Origin: Halovivax limisalsi
Lineage (GTDB): Archaea; Halobacteriota; Halobacteria; Halobacteriales; Natrialbaceae
Assembly: GCF_023093535.1 (NCBI RefSeq)
Contig: NZ_CP095757.1
Location: forward strand, 2,232,001 to 2,296,000
Length of the DNA: 64,000 bases
Direction of reading: 5' to 3'
Each line of letters begins with the position of its first letter. The stretch's first letter is position 1. Below are positions 7,602 through 16,186 of the stretch, one piece after another. Below the pieces are notes generated by a model. It ran no database searches. It worked only from the letters and a program-made list of their open reading frames with translations, and was not told the origin of the DNA. A program made the translations under genes and the position numbers.

Positions 7602-8444
7602 ATGTCCGAGAGCGACTCCGAAGCCACACCGCTATCGACCATCGCCAGTCCGTGGGGCGACCACCGGTCGGCGGCGACGTTCACGTTCGACCTCGACGCC
7701 GAACAGCTCTGGCGCGCCGCCGGCAAGCGCCAGGAGGGATTCGAGCGGTTCGCGTTCCGAGGTTCCTACGGTCCCGAAGTCGGCGTCCCCCGCATTCTAG
7801 AGGTGTTCGAGAAACACGACTGTCGCTGCACGTTTTTCGTCCCCGGAAAGGTCGCCGAGGAGTGGCCCGAGACGATACGGGCGATTCACGACCGCGGTCA
7901 CGAAATCGCCCACCACACTTACTCCCACGTCCATCCGCGGTACCTGTCGGCAGAGCGCGAGGAGACGGAGTTTACCCGTGCCGTCGAGGTCATCGAGGAC
8001 CTCACCGGCGAGAAGCCGCTGGGCTATCGCGGCGGGCAGTCGGATCAGACGCTGGAGCTGGCGACCGACAGCGGCATGATCTACGACTCCTCGATGATGG
8101 ACACCGACGTTCCGTACGCGCGAGACGACGTCGACCTCGTGGAACTCCCGAATCACTTCCTGCTCGACGACTTCGTCTACTGGGGGTTTAACATGCGACC
8201 GGCCTTCGAATTCCAGTCTGGACTCTCACCGGTCGGCCCAGTCTTCGACACGTGGAAGGCCGAGTTCGACGGTCTGCACCGTCGCGGTCGGCTGTTCGTG
8301 CTGACGTTACACCCGCAGATCGTCGGTCGGGCCAGTCGCATCGACGCGCTCGACAGACTGCTCAACCACGTCACCGGCACGGACGGCGCGTGGGTCGCTA
8401 CCTGTGCCGAACTGGCGCGTCACTGGCAACGGCGAGCGGGCTGA
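7602..8444 (+). CDS. NodB-fold polysaccharide deacetylase/imidase-like hydrolase
   Basis: 280 residues. A GTG at 7584 lies inside the iron box, so the ATG at 7602 is taken. NodB-fold metal hydrolase: TFDLDAE (motif 1), RCTFFVPGKVAEE, HEIAHHTYSHVHP (metal-binding His pair), LGYRGGQSD (motif 3) and a C-terminal LTLHPQIVGR (motif 5). The FDLDAE opening and GPEVGVPRIL resemble the HpPgdA/cyclic-imidase branch more than exported chitin deacetylases, and there is no signal peptide, so a small-molecule amide or imide in the cytoplasm is a plausible substrate. Iron box 3 controls it, and the MATE exporter follows after 13 bp. Confidence 0.85.
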   Translation: MSESDSEATPLSTIASPWGDHRSAATFTFDLDAEQLWRAAGKRQEGFERFAFRGSYGPEVGVPRILEVFEKHDCRCTFFVPGKVAEEWPETIRAIHDRGHEIAHHTYSHVHPRYLSAEREETEFTRAVEVIEDLTGEKPLGYRGGQSDQTLELATDSGMIYDSSMMDTDVPYARDDVDLVELPNHFLLDDFVYWGFNMRPAFEFQSGLSPVGPVFDTWKAEFDGLHRRGRLFVLTLHPQIVGRASRIDALDRLLNHVTGTDGAWVATCAELARHWQRRAG

Positions 8445-8457
8445 CGGGAGGCGACGC

Positions 8458-9888
8458 ATGGGCATTCGAAACGCGTTCGTGGACCTGTTCGACGCGCAGG
8501 ACGACCTCGACCTGACCTCGGGGTCTATCGTGCGACCGCTCGGCATGCTCGCGCTCCCGGTCGTCCTCACGAACGCCATCCAGACGATCTACACCCTCGT
8601 CGATACGTTCTGGCTCGGCCAGTACGGCAACCCCTCGCTTGCGGCTATCACCATCTCGTATCCGCTCGCATACCTCCTGCTGGCCGTGAGCTACGGGCTC
8701 CCCGTCGCCGGGAGCATTCACGTCGCGCAGGAAACCGGCGGTGAGAACCACCGTCGAGCGGCCCACGCGGCGGCACAGACGGTAACGTACGGGCTGGCCG
8801 CGGGAGTCGTCGTCGGGAGTATCGGGTTCGTCCTCGTTGACGACATCCTCGCGCTGTACGACATCACGCCGACCGTCCACCGACTCGCCACGCAGTACCT
8901 CCAACTGCTGTCGCTCGGTCTCCCCGCGACCATCGGATTCATCGCGTTCGTCTCGCTGCTGCGCGGATCGGGGGACACGGTGACGCCGGTGCCGATTATG
9001 CTGGGGTCGCTCGCGCTCAACGCCACGCTCGACCCCATCCTCATCTTCGGGTGGGGAATCGTGCCGGAGCTGGGGATCCGCGGTGCCGCGATCGCGACGG
9101 TGACCGCCCGGACGCTCGCGACCGTCGTCGGATTCGCGCTCCTGTTCGGCTCCGGGCGGGGGCTCGGAATCGAAGCCCACCAGTTCCGACCGGACGGCTC
9201 GTGGGCGCGACGGCTCGTCCGGACCGGCGTTCCGACCTCCGTCGAACAGACGGGACGGGGGATCGCCATCAACCTGCTCCTCGTCATGGTTGGCACCTTC
9301 TCGACGGCGGCGGTCGCCGGATACGGGATCGGCATCCGCGTCGTCTCGACGGTCGGCTTCGCGACGGTCGGCATCTCGAAGGCCGTCGAGACGATGACCG
9401 GACAGAACGTCGGAGCGAAGAAATTCGATCGCGCGATGCGCGTCAACTATCGCGCCGCGGCCATCGTGTTCGCGAGCCTCTCGGCACTCGCCGCGGCCAC
9501 GTGGGTCGGCGCGGAACCGCTCGTACGCCTGTTCACGGACCACCAGCCGACCGTCGAACACGGCGTCACGTTCTTACGCTGGGTCGTCCCGACGTTCGGT
9601 TGCATGGGCGTCGCTCGGACGTTCGTCGGCGGGTTCCGCGGCGTCGGCAAAACGACCGTGGCGGCCGTCATCGTGTTGACGACGCGCGGGATCATCCGGC
9701 TACCGACGGCGTGGTTCGGTGCCCGAGCGATCGGACCGGCGGGGATCTGGATTGCCATCGCCGCTTCGAACGTCATCGGAGCGATGCTGGCGTTCGCGTG
9801 GTTCCGGGCCGGTCGGTGGCGAGAGAGCGCCCTCGAACCCGTCGACACGTCGGACGACGAGACGGCATCGGTCGCGAGCGACGACTGA
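8458..9888 (+). CDS. MATE family efflux transporter
   Basis: 476 residues with about twelve hydrophobic segments in two six-helix halves. Opens MGIRNAFVDLF then SIVRPLGMLALPVVLTNAIQTIYTLVDTFWLGQYG, the standard MATE helix 1-2 region; the second half begins VRTGVPTSVEQTGRGIAINLLL. MATE proteins export small organic molecules using Na+ or H+. It follows the deacetylase by 13 bp with a GGGAGG ribosome site and shares its iron box, so export of the siderophore or an intermediate is a reasonable inference. The NorM-type substrate cannot be read from sequence. Confidence 0.93.
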   Translation: MGIRNAFVDLFDAQDDLDLTSGSIVRPLGMLALPVVLTNAIQTIYTLVDTFWLGQYGNPSLAAITISYPLAYLLLAVSYGLPVAGSIHVAQETGGENHRRAAHAAAQTVTYGLAAGVVVGSIGFVLVDDILALYDITPTVHRLATQYLQLLSLGLPATIGFIAFVSLLRGSGDTVTPVPIMLGSLALNATLDPILIFGWGIVPELGIRGAAIATVTARTLATVVGFALLFGSGRGLGIEAHQFRPDGSWARRLVRTGVPTSVEQTGRGIAINLLLVMVGTFSTAAVAGYGIGIRVVSTVGFATVGISKAVETMTGQNVGAKKFDRAMRVNYRAAAIVFASLSALAAATWVGAEPLVRLFTDHQPTVEHGVTFLRWVVPTFGCMGVARTFVGGFRGVGKTTVAAVIVLTTRGIIRLPTAWFGARAIGPAGIWIAIAASNVIGAMLAFAWFRAGRWRESALEPVDTSDDETASVASDD

Positions 9889-10021
9889 CGCCGGTTCGGT
9901 CGCCGATTTCGTCGCCCGCCCCGGTGCGGCGAAGCCGCGTTTCCGCCTCGCCCTGATCGAGTGCGGAACCCACCCGTAGAGCCACATCGAGTGAAGGGGG
10001 AGTTGCCCGCCAGCAGCACGA

Positions 10022-11356
10022 TCAGAACAGGTTTCGGAGGTGTTCGCGCCGCCAGGACTCCCCGGCGGTCTCGACGAACGACCGCCAGTGTGTCCTCTTG
10101 ACTTCGACGTACGCCTCGAAGAGGTCGACACCGAGTGCCTCCCGCATCCTGTCGTCGGCCTCCAGCGCGTCGAGCGCCTCTCCGAGCGACCGGGGCAACC
10201 GCTCGATCCCGCGGTCCGCGCGCTGTTCGTCGGTGAGGTCGCACGGGTCCACCTGGACGGGGTCGGCCGGTTCGAGTTCGCGCTCGATGCCGTCCAGTCC
10301 GGCGGCGAGGAGCCCGAGGAGCGCGAGATACGGATTTGCGGTGTTGTCCCCGCCGCGGAACTCGATGCGGGTCGAGGCCGCTTCGCGGTTCTTCTCGGGA
10401 GCGGGTATCCGAATCAGGGCCTCGCGGTTCTCGTGGCCCCAGCAGACGTACGCCGCGGCACCGTGACTCGGCCGCAGTCTACTGTAGGAGTTCACCGTCG
10501 GGGCCACGAGCGCGGAGAGCGCCGGCGCGTGGTCGAGGACGCCGGCGACGAACTGTCGAGCGGTTCGACTCGGGCCGCCGCGCTCGCGGTCGTAGAATTC
10601 GTTTTCGCCGTTCCAGAGCGAGACGTTGATGTGACAGCCGTTCGTCCCGTCGTCGAACGGTTTGGGCAACAACGTGGCCTGCCGTCCGCGCTCGCGGGCG
10701 ACGCTCTTGACCGTCTCGCGCAGGAGGACGTGCTCGTCGGCCGCTCGAACGCCCGACCGATGCCCCGAGACGATTTCGTGCTTTCCGGCCGAGTACTCGG
10801 GGTGGTACTTCGAGACGGGGATGTCCTGGGCGTCGAGGGCGTCGACGACGTCGAGGATCGTCTCGTGGGTGCCGCGTATCGACTCCGTGCGGTACGCTCC
10901 CGGTTCGTCCCCGCGACTCCCGTCGTCCGGGTCGAAGAGGTGGAACTCGCTCTCGAACGCCACTTCGGGCGACCGTCCCGCCGCTTCGAGATCACCGACG
11001 AACGACCGGAGTCGCGTTCTGGCGTCGACGTGCCACGGGTTACCGTCGGGGGTCTCCATGGTGCAGAGCATCGCGCCGGTTCGCTCGGCGTACGGCAGCG
11101 GTCGGAAGGTGTCGGGTTCCGGACGGAGGTACACTTCTCCGACCGCGTCGAAACTGCTCCGTCCGTTCCGCTGGGCGAACGCGTCGTACGCCTGCAGCAC
11201 TTCCGAGGTCGTGACGCCGTTCTCGATGGCCGCGCCGACGTCGGTGGCGTCGACGGTACTCGCCTGAATCACGCCGCTCTGGGTGACGTACAACAGTCTC
11301 ACGAGGTCGACGTCCGCCTCTTCGCATCGGGACTCGACCGTTTGGATGTCGCTCAT
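10022..11356 (-). CDS. Glutamine-synthetase-like gamma-glutamyl ligase (copy 1)
   Basis: 444 residues with the GS N-terminal beta-grasp ([13 protein letters not shown]) and catalytic domain: [27 protein letters not shown], the Arg-rich [26 protein letters not shown] and [30 protein letters not shown]. These match the GlnA3/PuuA/FluG-like branch, whose members attach glutamate to amines, more than housekeeping GlnA. In the NGCHxHxS signature the second His is Asn. The gene has its own iron box, with the ATG in leaderless position. In an operon region making 1,3-diaminopropane, a glutamyl-diaminopropane or siderophore amide ligase role is a hypothesis only. Confidence 0.88.
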   Translation of the reverse strand: MSDIQTVESRCEEADVDLVRLLYVTQSGVIQASTVDATDVGAAIENGVTTSEVLQAYDAFAQRNGRSSFDAVGEVYLRPEPDTFRPLPYAERTGAMLCTMETPDGNPWHVDARTRLRSFVGDLEAAGRSPEVAFESEFHLFDPDDGSRGDEPGAYRTESIRGTHETILDVVDALDAQDIPVSKYHPEYSAGKHEIVSGHRSGVRAADEHVLLRETVKSVARERGRQATLLPKPFDDGTNGCHINVSLWNGENEFYDRERGGPSRTARQFVAGVLDHAPALSALVAPTVNSYSRLRPSHGAAAYVCWGHENREALIRIPAPEKNREAASTRIEFRGGDNTANPYLALLGLLAAGLDGIERELEPADPVQVDPCDLTDEQRADRGIERLPRSLGEALDALEADDRMREALGVDLFEAYVEVKRTHWRSFVETAGESWRREHLRNLF

Positions 11357-11366
11357 CGATCCCTAA

Positions 11367-11386
11367 TTTTTAGGCAGACCTAAAAA
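11367..11386. promoter_or_regulatory. Iron box 4 (GS-like copy 1)
   Basis: Twenty-base perfect inverted repeat TTTTTAGG-CAGA-CCTAAAAA, the longest in the window. Its own T-rich half-site appears to serve as TATA on the minus strand; the ATG at 11356 is about 27 bp from that centre. Confidence 0.87.
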
Positions 11387-11455
11387 GTGTGTGCGATTGC
11401 CACCGGGGCGGCGGTTACCATCGATAGCAAGAGCGACGTGGCGGTGTGGGACCGC

Positions 11456-12802
11456 TCAGAACGTCTGTCGGAGCGTCTGGCGCTCCCACGTCGCCGCGCT
11501 GGCCGTGAACGCCTCCCACTCGCTCCGTTTGACGGCCAGGTACGACTCGAAGAGCCGGGTTCCCATCGCCGCCTCGAGCACGTCGTCGTCGGCGAGCGCG
11601 TCGAGCGCCTCCCCGAGCGTCGTCGGTAACCGCCGGATTCCCCGCTCCGCAAGCCGTTCGTCGTCGCAGTTCCCCGGGTCCGCGTCCAGCGCCTCGCCCG
11701 GTTCGGTTTCGTTCCTGATCCCGTCTCGACCCGCGGCCAGCAGGCCCAGCACCGACAGGTACGGGTTCGCCGTGTTATCCGCGGGGCGGAACTCGATGCG
11801 CGTCGCCGCGTCGCGTTCGTCGGACGGCACCTCGGGTACGCGAACTGCCGCCTCTCGGTTTCCGATCCCCCAACAGCTGTAGGCCGCCGCACCTGCCTGG
11901 GGCTGAAGGCGGACGTACGAGTTCACCGTCGGCGACGTGAGCGCGAGCAGGGCCGAGCAGTGATCGAGGATCCCGCCGACGAAGTGGCGCCCCATTCGGC
12001 TCAGGGGCTCGTCCGCGGAACTCGGTGCGAAGCGGTTCGTCTCGGTCGCCTCGTCCCACAGCGACAGGTGGACGTGACAGCCGTTCGTCGTCGCCTCGAA
12101 GGGGTGGGGCAGGAACGTCGTCTCGAGGTCGTGCGAGTCGGCCACGCCCGCGACGGTCTCGCGGAGGAAGACGTAGTCGTCTACCGCAGCGACGCCGTCC
12201 CGGTGGCCCGTGACGATCTCGTTCTGGCCGGGGGCGTACTCCGCGACGTGCTTCTTCACCTCGATTCCCTGCGATTCGAGCGCGTCGATGATGTCGAGGA
12301 CGACGTCGTGGGAGTGTCGCATGCCGTCGGTCGTGTAGAGACCACGGTCGCCGTCGGGTTGTCCGCCGTCCGCCGACGCGTAGACGTGGAATTCGCTCTC
12401 CAGCGCGAGCGACGGCACCGCGCCGTCGTTCTCGAGCGACGAGACGAGTCGCTCGAGCGCCGCGCGCGGACCGGCCGACCACGCCGCGTCGCCGTCCATC
12501 TCTTGCAGCGTACAGCAGACCGCGGCGACGCGCGCTTCGTGGTCGAGGACGCGGAACGTCGACCGGTCCGGAACCAGTCGTACCTCGCCCACGGCGTCGA
12601 ACCGGGCGTCCTTGATGCGCTGGCCGAGCGCGTTGAACGACTGGACCAGTTTCGGCACCGGGACCCCGGACTCGAGCGCGTCCGCCAGGTGGGAGCGTTC
12701 GATCGAGTGGCCGTGAATCACGCCGTCGTTGCCGACGTACAGCAGTCGGACGAGTTTCACGTCGGCCCGCTCGCAGCGCTCCCGTATCGTCTGGCTCTCC
12801 AT
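11456..12802 (-). CDS. Glutamine-synthetase-like gamma-glutamyl ligase (copy 2)
   Basis: 448 residues from MESQTIRERCERADVKLVRLLYVGNDGVIHG; an 18-codon longer start would run into the upstream lipoprotein gene. Paralogous to the neighbour at 10022-11356 along its whole length: KKHVAEYAPGQNEIVTGH, NGCHVHLSLW (both His present), [51 protein letters not shown]. It lies 10 bp downstream of the substrate-binding lipoprotein and shares iron box 5. The two copies may differ in substrate or form a mixed oligomer. Confidence 0.88.
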   Translation of the reverse strand: MESQTIRERCERADVKLVRLLYVGNDGVIHGHSIERSHLADALESGVPVPKLVQSFNALGQRIKDARFDAVGEVRLVPDRSTFRVLDHEARVAAVCCTLQEMDGDAAWSAGPRAALERLVSSLENDGAVPSLALESEFHVYASADGGQPDGDRGLYTTDGMRHSHDVVLDIIDALESQGIEVKKHVAEYAPGQNEIVTGHRDGVAAVDDYVFLRETVAGVADSHDLETTFLPHPFEATTNGCHVHLSLWDEATETNRFAPSSADEPLSRMGRHFVGGILDHCSALLALTSPTVNSYVRLQPQAGAAAYSCWGIGNREAAVRVPEVPSDERDAATRIEFRPADNTANPYLSVLGLLAAGRDGIRNETEPGEALDADPGNCDDERLAERGIRRLPTTLGEALDALADDDVLEAAMGTRLFESYLAVKRSEWEAFTASAATWERQTLRQTF

Positions 12803-12812
12803 CGCCACGCTC

Positions 12813-14060
12813 CTACGCACCCTCGCCGACGATCTCCCCGACGCGATCACGATCGAATAACTGTTCTTCCTCGGGAATCTCGGGATACGGGTCGCCGTTC
12901 TCGTAGCCGGGCCACTCGCCGAACTGCTCGGGGTAGAGCTGTTTGGCGGTCATCTCCAGCTGGAACAGGTTGAGGATCGGTCCCTGTCGCCGCGCGCCCT
13001 GGGCGTAGACGTTGCCCTCCGTGACGGCGGTGAGTTCGCTGGCGACCTCGTGGTTCTCCAGGTTCGCCCTGATCTGATCGAGGTCGAAGTACTCCGTCAT
13101 CGCACCGAGGACGAGTAACACGTCCGGGTCCGCCTCGAGGAGCAGTTCGTAGTCGAACGGCATGTTTCGCCCGCTCTCGCCGTATCCCGCTCCGAAGGCC
13201 TTTGCCAGCGTGTCCGTGACCCCCATCGGACGCGTGTGTGCGGCGTAGTAGCCCGGATGGTTCAGCTTGTAGCCCCACCCCGTATCGTCCTCCGACGTCG
13301 AGAACAACACCAGCGCCGCGGTCGGCCGCTCGTCCTCCGGCGGGAGGTTCTCCTCGATGGTTTGCACCATCGACTCGTGGACGGACGAGAGCGCTTCGTA
13401 CCGATCCCGTTCGTCGAGCAGTTGTGCGACCGAACCGAAGATCTCCCACAGCGTGTAGTACTCGTATTGGTCCCTCCAGCCCTCCGGGGGCGTCCGGTGA
13501 GTGCCACTGAGCGTGTTTCCGAACCACGGCGCGACGGTTTCTGCAACGTCTCGCACGTCGCTGTCGTCCCATCCGTCGGCGGTCGCGACCTTCGCCGGGT
13601 CGGCGATGTGGACGTCGCTGTCGAGATCGTACAGTTTCTCCTTCTTCGGTTGCCACGAGTCGTACAACCCGTCCCAATCGACCGACACCCCGTCGAAATG
13701 GTGGACCAACTTCCGATACAATCCCTCGTGGTAGCCCGGCGCGAACACCGCATTCATGTCGTCGCTCCGGCCGAGCGCCAGCACCATGTCGGCGTGGTGG
13801 CCCAACATCGTGAAGATGTCTTCTGGCGTCGACTCGAGCGTCACCTCGCCTGCCGGCGCGAGCGTGGCCGAGTGGGAGTCCTCCGCGGGCGTGGTCCTTT
13901 CGTCCGTCTCGTCGGTCGGTCCCGCTTCGGGGTCCGTCGTCTCGTTCTCCGGCTCGGAGCCGCCGGTGCAGCCGGCGAGCAGGCCGCCGACGGTCGCGCT
14001 GCCGTACGTCAGCCACTCTCGTCGCGTCGGTGCCCGGGACGTCGTCGCTGTTTCCTCCAT
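12813..14060 (-). CDS. Siderophore/iron ABC transporter substrate-binding lipoprotein
   Basis: 415 residues. TAT-lipoprotein signal: TRREWLTYGSATVGGLLAGC with the lipobox Cys near residue 31, then a Glu/Thr/Asp-rich linker. The mature part has the two-lobe, long-helix pattern of class III periplasmic binding proteins (FhuD/FepB/BtuF): EDIFTMLGHHADMVLALGRSDD, PAKVATADGWDDSDVRDVAETVAPW, ADPDVLLVLGAMTEYF, NHEVASELTAVTEGNVYAQG. Probably captures the ferric siderophore outside the cell. Its permease and ATPase are not in this window. The leaderless ATG sits behind iron box 5. Confidence 0.9.
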   Translation of the reverse strand: MEETATTSRAPTRREWLTYGSATVGGLLAGCTGGSEPENETTDPEAGPTDETDERTTPAEDSHSATLAPAGEVTLESTPEDIFTMLGHHADMVLALGRSDDMNAVFAPGYHEGLYRKLVHHFDGVSVDWDGLYDSWQPKKEKLYDLDSDVHIADPAKVATADGWDDSDVRDVAETVAPWFGNTLSGTHRTPPEGWRDQYEYYTLWEIFGSVAQLLDERDRYEALSSVHESMVQTIEENLPPEDERPTAALVLFSTSEDDTGWGYKLNHPGYYAAHTRPMGVTDTLAKAFGAGYGESGRNMPFDYELLLEADPDVLLVLGAMTEYFDLDQIRANLENHEVASELTAVTEGNVYAQGARRQGPILNLFQLEMTAKQLYPEQFGEWPGYENGDPYPEIPEEEQLFDRDRVGEIVGEGA

Positions 14061-14065
14061 ACTTG

Positions 14066-14081
14066 TTTAGGCGAGCCTAAA
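14066..14081. promoter_or_regulatory. Iron box 5 (binding protein/GS-like copy 2 operon)
   Basis: TTTAGG-CGAG-CCTAAA. Minus-strand TATA (TTATATTG, 14090-14083) lies immediately upstream and the ATG at 14060 is about 26 bp from its centre. Confidence 0.86.
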
Positions 14082-14222
14082 TCAATATAATAGTTCCGAG
14101 ATGGTCTTCTCGAAGAGAACGCCGTTGAGCGGGTCACGCCGGAACACGGATGACCCGGTACAACGGGAGTCGCCGTCCCGTCGCCGAGGTCGGAGCCGGT
14201 CTTTGGGACCGACCGTCCCCCG

Positions 14223-15602
14223 TCAGTCGTCCTGCGTCGGAACCGACGTCGATTCGCCCTCGCACTCGGAGCGACGCGAGTCGGGTCTGCGCTCGACGAA
14301 TCGCTCGACCGAGAAGTCCTGATACACCGTGTCGACGTCCTCCGGATAGACTCGGCGGCCGACCAACCGGTTGACGAACTTCGTGTTGCGGTAACACCCC
14401 AGTCCGAGGTCGGGGACTCCGACGCCGTGGGTGTGGAGTTCGGCGTTCTGGAGGAACACGTCGCCTGCCACGTCGATGTCGAGTCGGTGGTCCTCGGTCA
14501 CGCCGAACCGGCCCCGCTCGTCCCAGTTGATGCGGCCCTCGAGGGGGTCGAGAAAGTCGGGGATCGGGCGCTGGTAGCCGGTCCCCAGAATCACGACCTC
14601 GCTCTCGTGGACGAACGACTCCTCGGCCTGCCACTGGCGGCAGTCCAGCGCGTACGCGTCGCCAACCGATTCGATGGCCCGGACCTCGGTCATGGCGAAC
14701 AGGCCAACGTCGGGGTCGCGGTCGCCGATCGAGCGCCGGTAGAGGAGGTCGTATATCTCGGCGCTCGTGTCGGGGTCGACGCCCTTGTAGAGCAGGTCCT
14801 GGTTCGGAATCAGGTCGTCTTTGACCGACTGCGGCAGGTCGTAGACGTACTGCTCGTACTCCGGCGAGAAGTGCTGGAGGCCGAGCTTCGAGTACTCCAT
14901 GGGGAAGAATCCGTCCGACCGGGTCAGCCAGTCCAGCCGATAATCGTGATCCGGCTGGCGATCCAGCAGGTCCTGGAACACTTCGGCGGCGCTCTGGCCG
15001 GAGCCGACGACGGTGATCGAATCCGCTTCCAGCGCCTCGTCACGATTGTAGCGGTACGTCGCCGTGTGGAACACGTCGTCCGTGGGGTGCCCCTCGAGAG
15101 GTTCCGGAACGTGCGGGCGCGAGCCGACGCCGAGCGCGAGGTTCTCGCCGCGGTACGTGAACCGCTGGCCGGACTCGGGATGATTCGCGGTGACGACGTA
15201 GTGCGCTTCGCCGTCGTCCCAGCGGACGTCCGTGACCGCTCGCCTGAACCGGCAGCTCTCGAGGCGTTCGGCGACCCATCGGAGGTAGTCGTTATACTCC
15301 CGCCGAGGGACCTGAAACGTCTCGTAGAAGTAAAACTGATAGATGCGATCCGTCTCCCGGAGATAGTTGAGGTAGCTGTGGGGATTCGTCGGGTCCGCCA
15401 TCGTCACGAGATCCGCGAGGAACGGCACCTCGAGGGTCGTTCCCTCGAGCAGCATGCCCTCGTGCCAGTTGAACTCGGCCGTTCGTTCGAGGAACGTCGC
15501 GTCGATGTCCGCCTCGACCCCGTCGATCATGGCCGCCAGCCCGAGATTGAAGGGGCCGAGACCGACGCCGACGACGTCGTGGACGGCGTCGTCGGCGGTC
15601 AC
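14223..15602 (-). CDS. N-hydroxylating flavin monooxygenase (RhbE/IucD-like)
   Basis: 459 residues from a GTG at 15602 that overlaps the acetyltransferase stop by 4 bp (GTGA). FAD/NADPH-dependent amine N-hydroxylase: VVGVGLGPFNLGLAAMID (FAD GxGxxxxxxA), VPFLADLVTMADPTNPHSYLNYL, the NADPH motif VVGSGQSAAEVFQDLL, and the C-terminal ATGY-equivalent ILGTGYQRP with NAELHTHGVGVPDLGLG. In the schizokinen/rhizobactin pathway this enzyme hydroxylates 1,3-diaminopropane; lysine or ornithine hydroxylases look similar, but the aminotransferase and decarboxylase in the operon favour diaminopropane. Last gene of the operon. Confidence 0.93.
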   Translation of the reverse strand: MTADDAVHDVVGVGLGPFNLGLAAMIDGVEADIDATFLERTAEFNWHEGMLLEGTTLEVPFLADLVTMADPTNPHSYLNYLRETDRIYQFYFYETFQVPRREYNDYLRWVAERLESCRFRRAVTDVRWDDGEAHYVVTANHPESGQRFTYRGENLALGVGSRPHVPEPLEGHPTDDVFHTATYRYNRDEALEADSITVVGSGQSAAEVFQDLLDRQPDHDYRLDWLTRSDGFFPMEYSKLGLQHFSPEYEQYVYDLPQSVKDDLIPNQDLLYKGVDPDTSAEIYDLLYRRSIGDRDPDVGLFAMTEVRAIESVGDAYALDCRQWQAEESFVHESEVVILGTGYQRPIPDFLDPLEGRINWDERGRFGVTEDHRLDIDVAGDVFLQNAELHTHGVGVPDLGLGCYRNTKFVNRLVGRRVYPEDVDTVYQDFSVERFVERRPDSRRSECEGESTSVPTQDD

Positions 15603-16186
15603 GCGAGCACCTCCCGCTCGAACCGCTCGCGCTCGCAAACCAGGAGCAGGGCGGTCTTCTCTGCCATTTCTATCTCTCGGCGGGGTTCGAAGCCGATCTG
15701 TTTCAGGATGCCGTGGACCGTCTCGTTACGCACGTCCGGTTCGCCCACGATGCGGTGGGTCTCCTGGTGGCGAAACTGCATCCGGACCATCGCCCGCATG
15801 AGCGACTCGGCGTAGCCGCGGCCCAGAAACTCCGGCGGACCGAGGAGCATGTGGAACCCCTGGTCGGCGGGGTCGGCGTCGTAGTAGTCCGCAATCACGT
15901 CGTCGATGGCCCAGTACGCCTCGAAGTAGCTCATCGGGACGTGGTCGAGGTGCCCGACGTACGGCGTCATGTGGTCGTCGGCCAGCTTCTCGGCGAGGGC
16001 GTTCTGGAACGCGGGGAGCGGGTCGTTCAACGACCAGTCGGGCAGGACGTGCTCCTCGTTGAGCCAGGCGTGGAGCATCCCGAGGTCGGACATCTCCACC
16101 GGCCGGAACGACACCGTCTTGTCTCTCTCCTCGTCATAGGTCTGGAAGTCGTAGGGCTCGGCGACGATTCCGCCGGGGCCTTTCAT
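15599..16186 (-). CDS. Siderophore GNAT acetyltransferase (RhbD/IucB-like)
   Basis: 195 residues from MKGPGGIVAEPYDF. GNAT fold of the AlcB/IucB/RhbD group: VSFRPVEMSDLGMLHAWLNEEHVLPDW, MSYFEAYWAIDDVIADYYDADPADQGFHMLLGPPEFLGRGYAESLMRAMVRMQF (acetyl-CoA pyrophosphate loop) and HRIVGEPDVRNETVHGILKQIGFEPRREIEM. It would acetylate the N-hydroxylated diaminopropane. ATG overlaps the upstream NIS synthetase stop by 4 bp, and its own stop overlaps the hydroxylase start by 4 bp. Confidence 0.92.
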   Translation of the reverse strand: MKGPGGIVAEPYDFQTYDEERDKTVSFRPVEMSDLGMLHAWLNEEHVLPDWSLNDPLPAFQNALAEKLADDHMTPYVGHLDHVPMSYFEAYWAIDDVIADYYDADPADQGFHMLLGPPEFLGRGYAESLMRAMVRMQFRHQETHRIVGEPDVRNETVHGILKQIGFEPRREIEMAEKTALLLVCERERFEREVLA

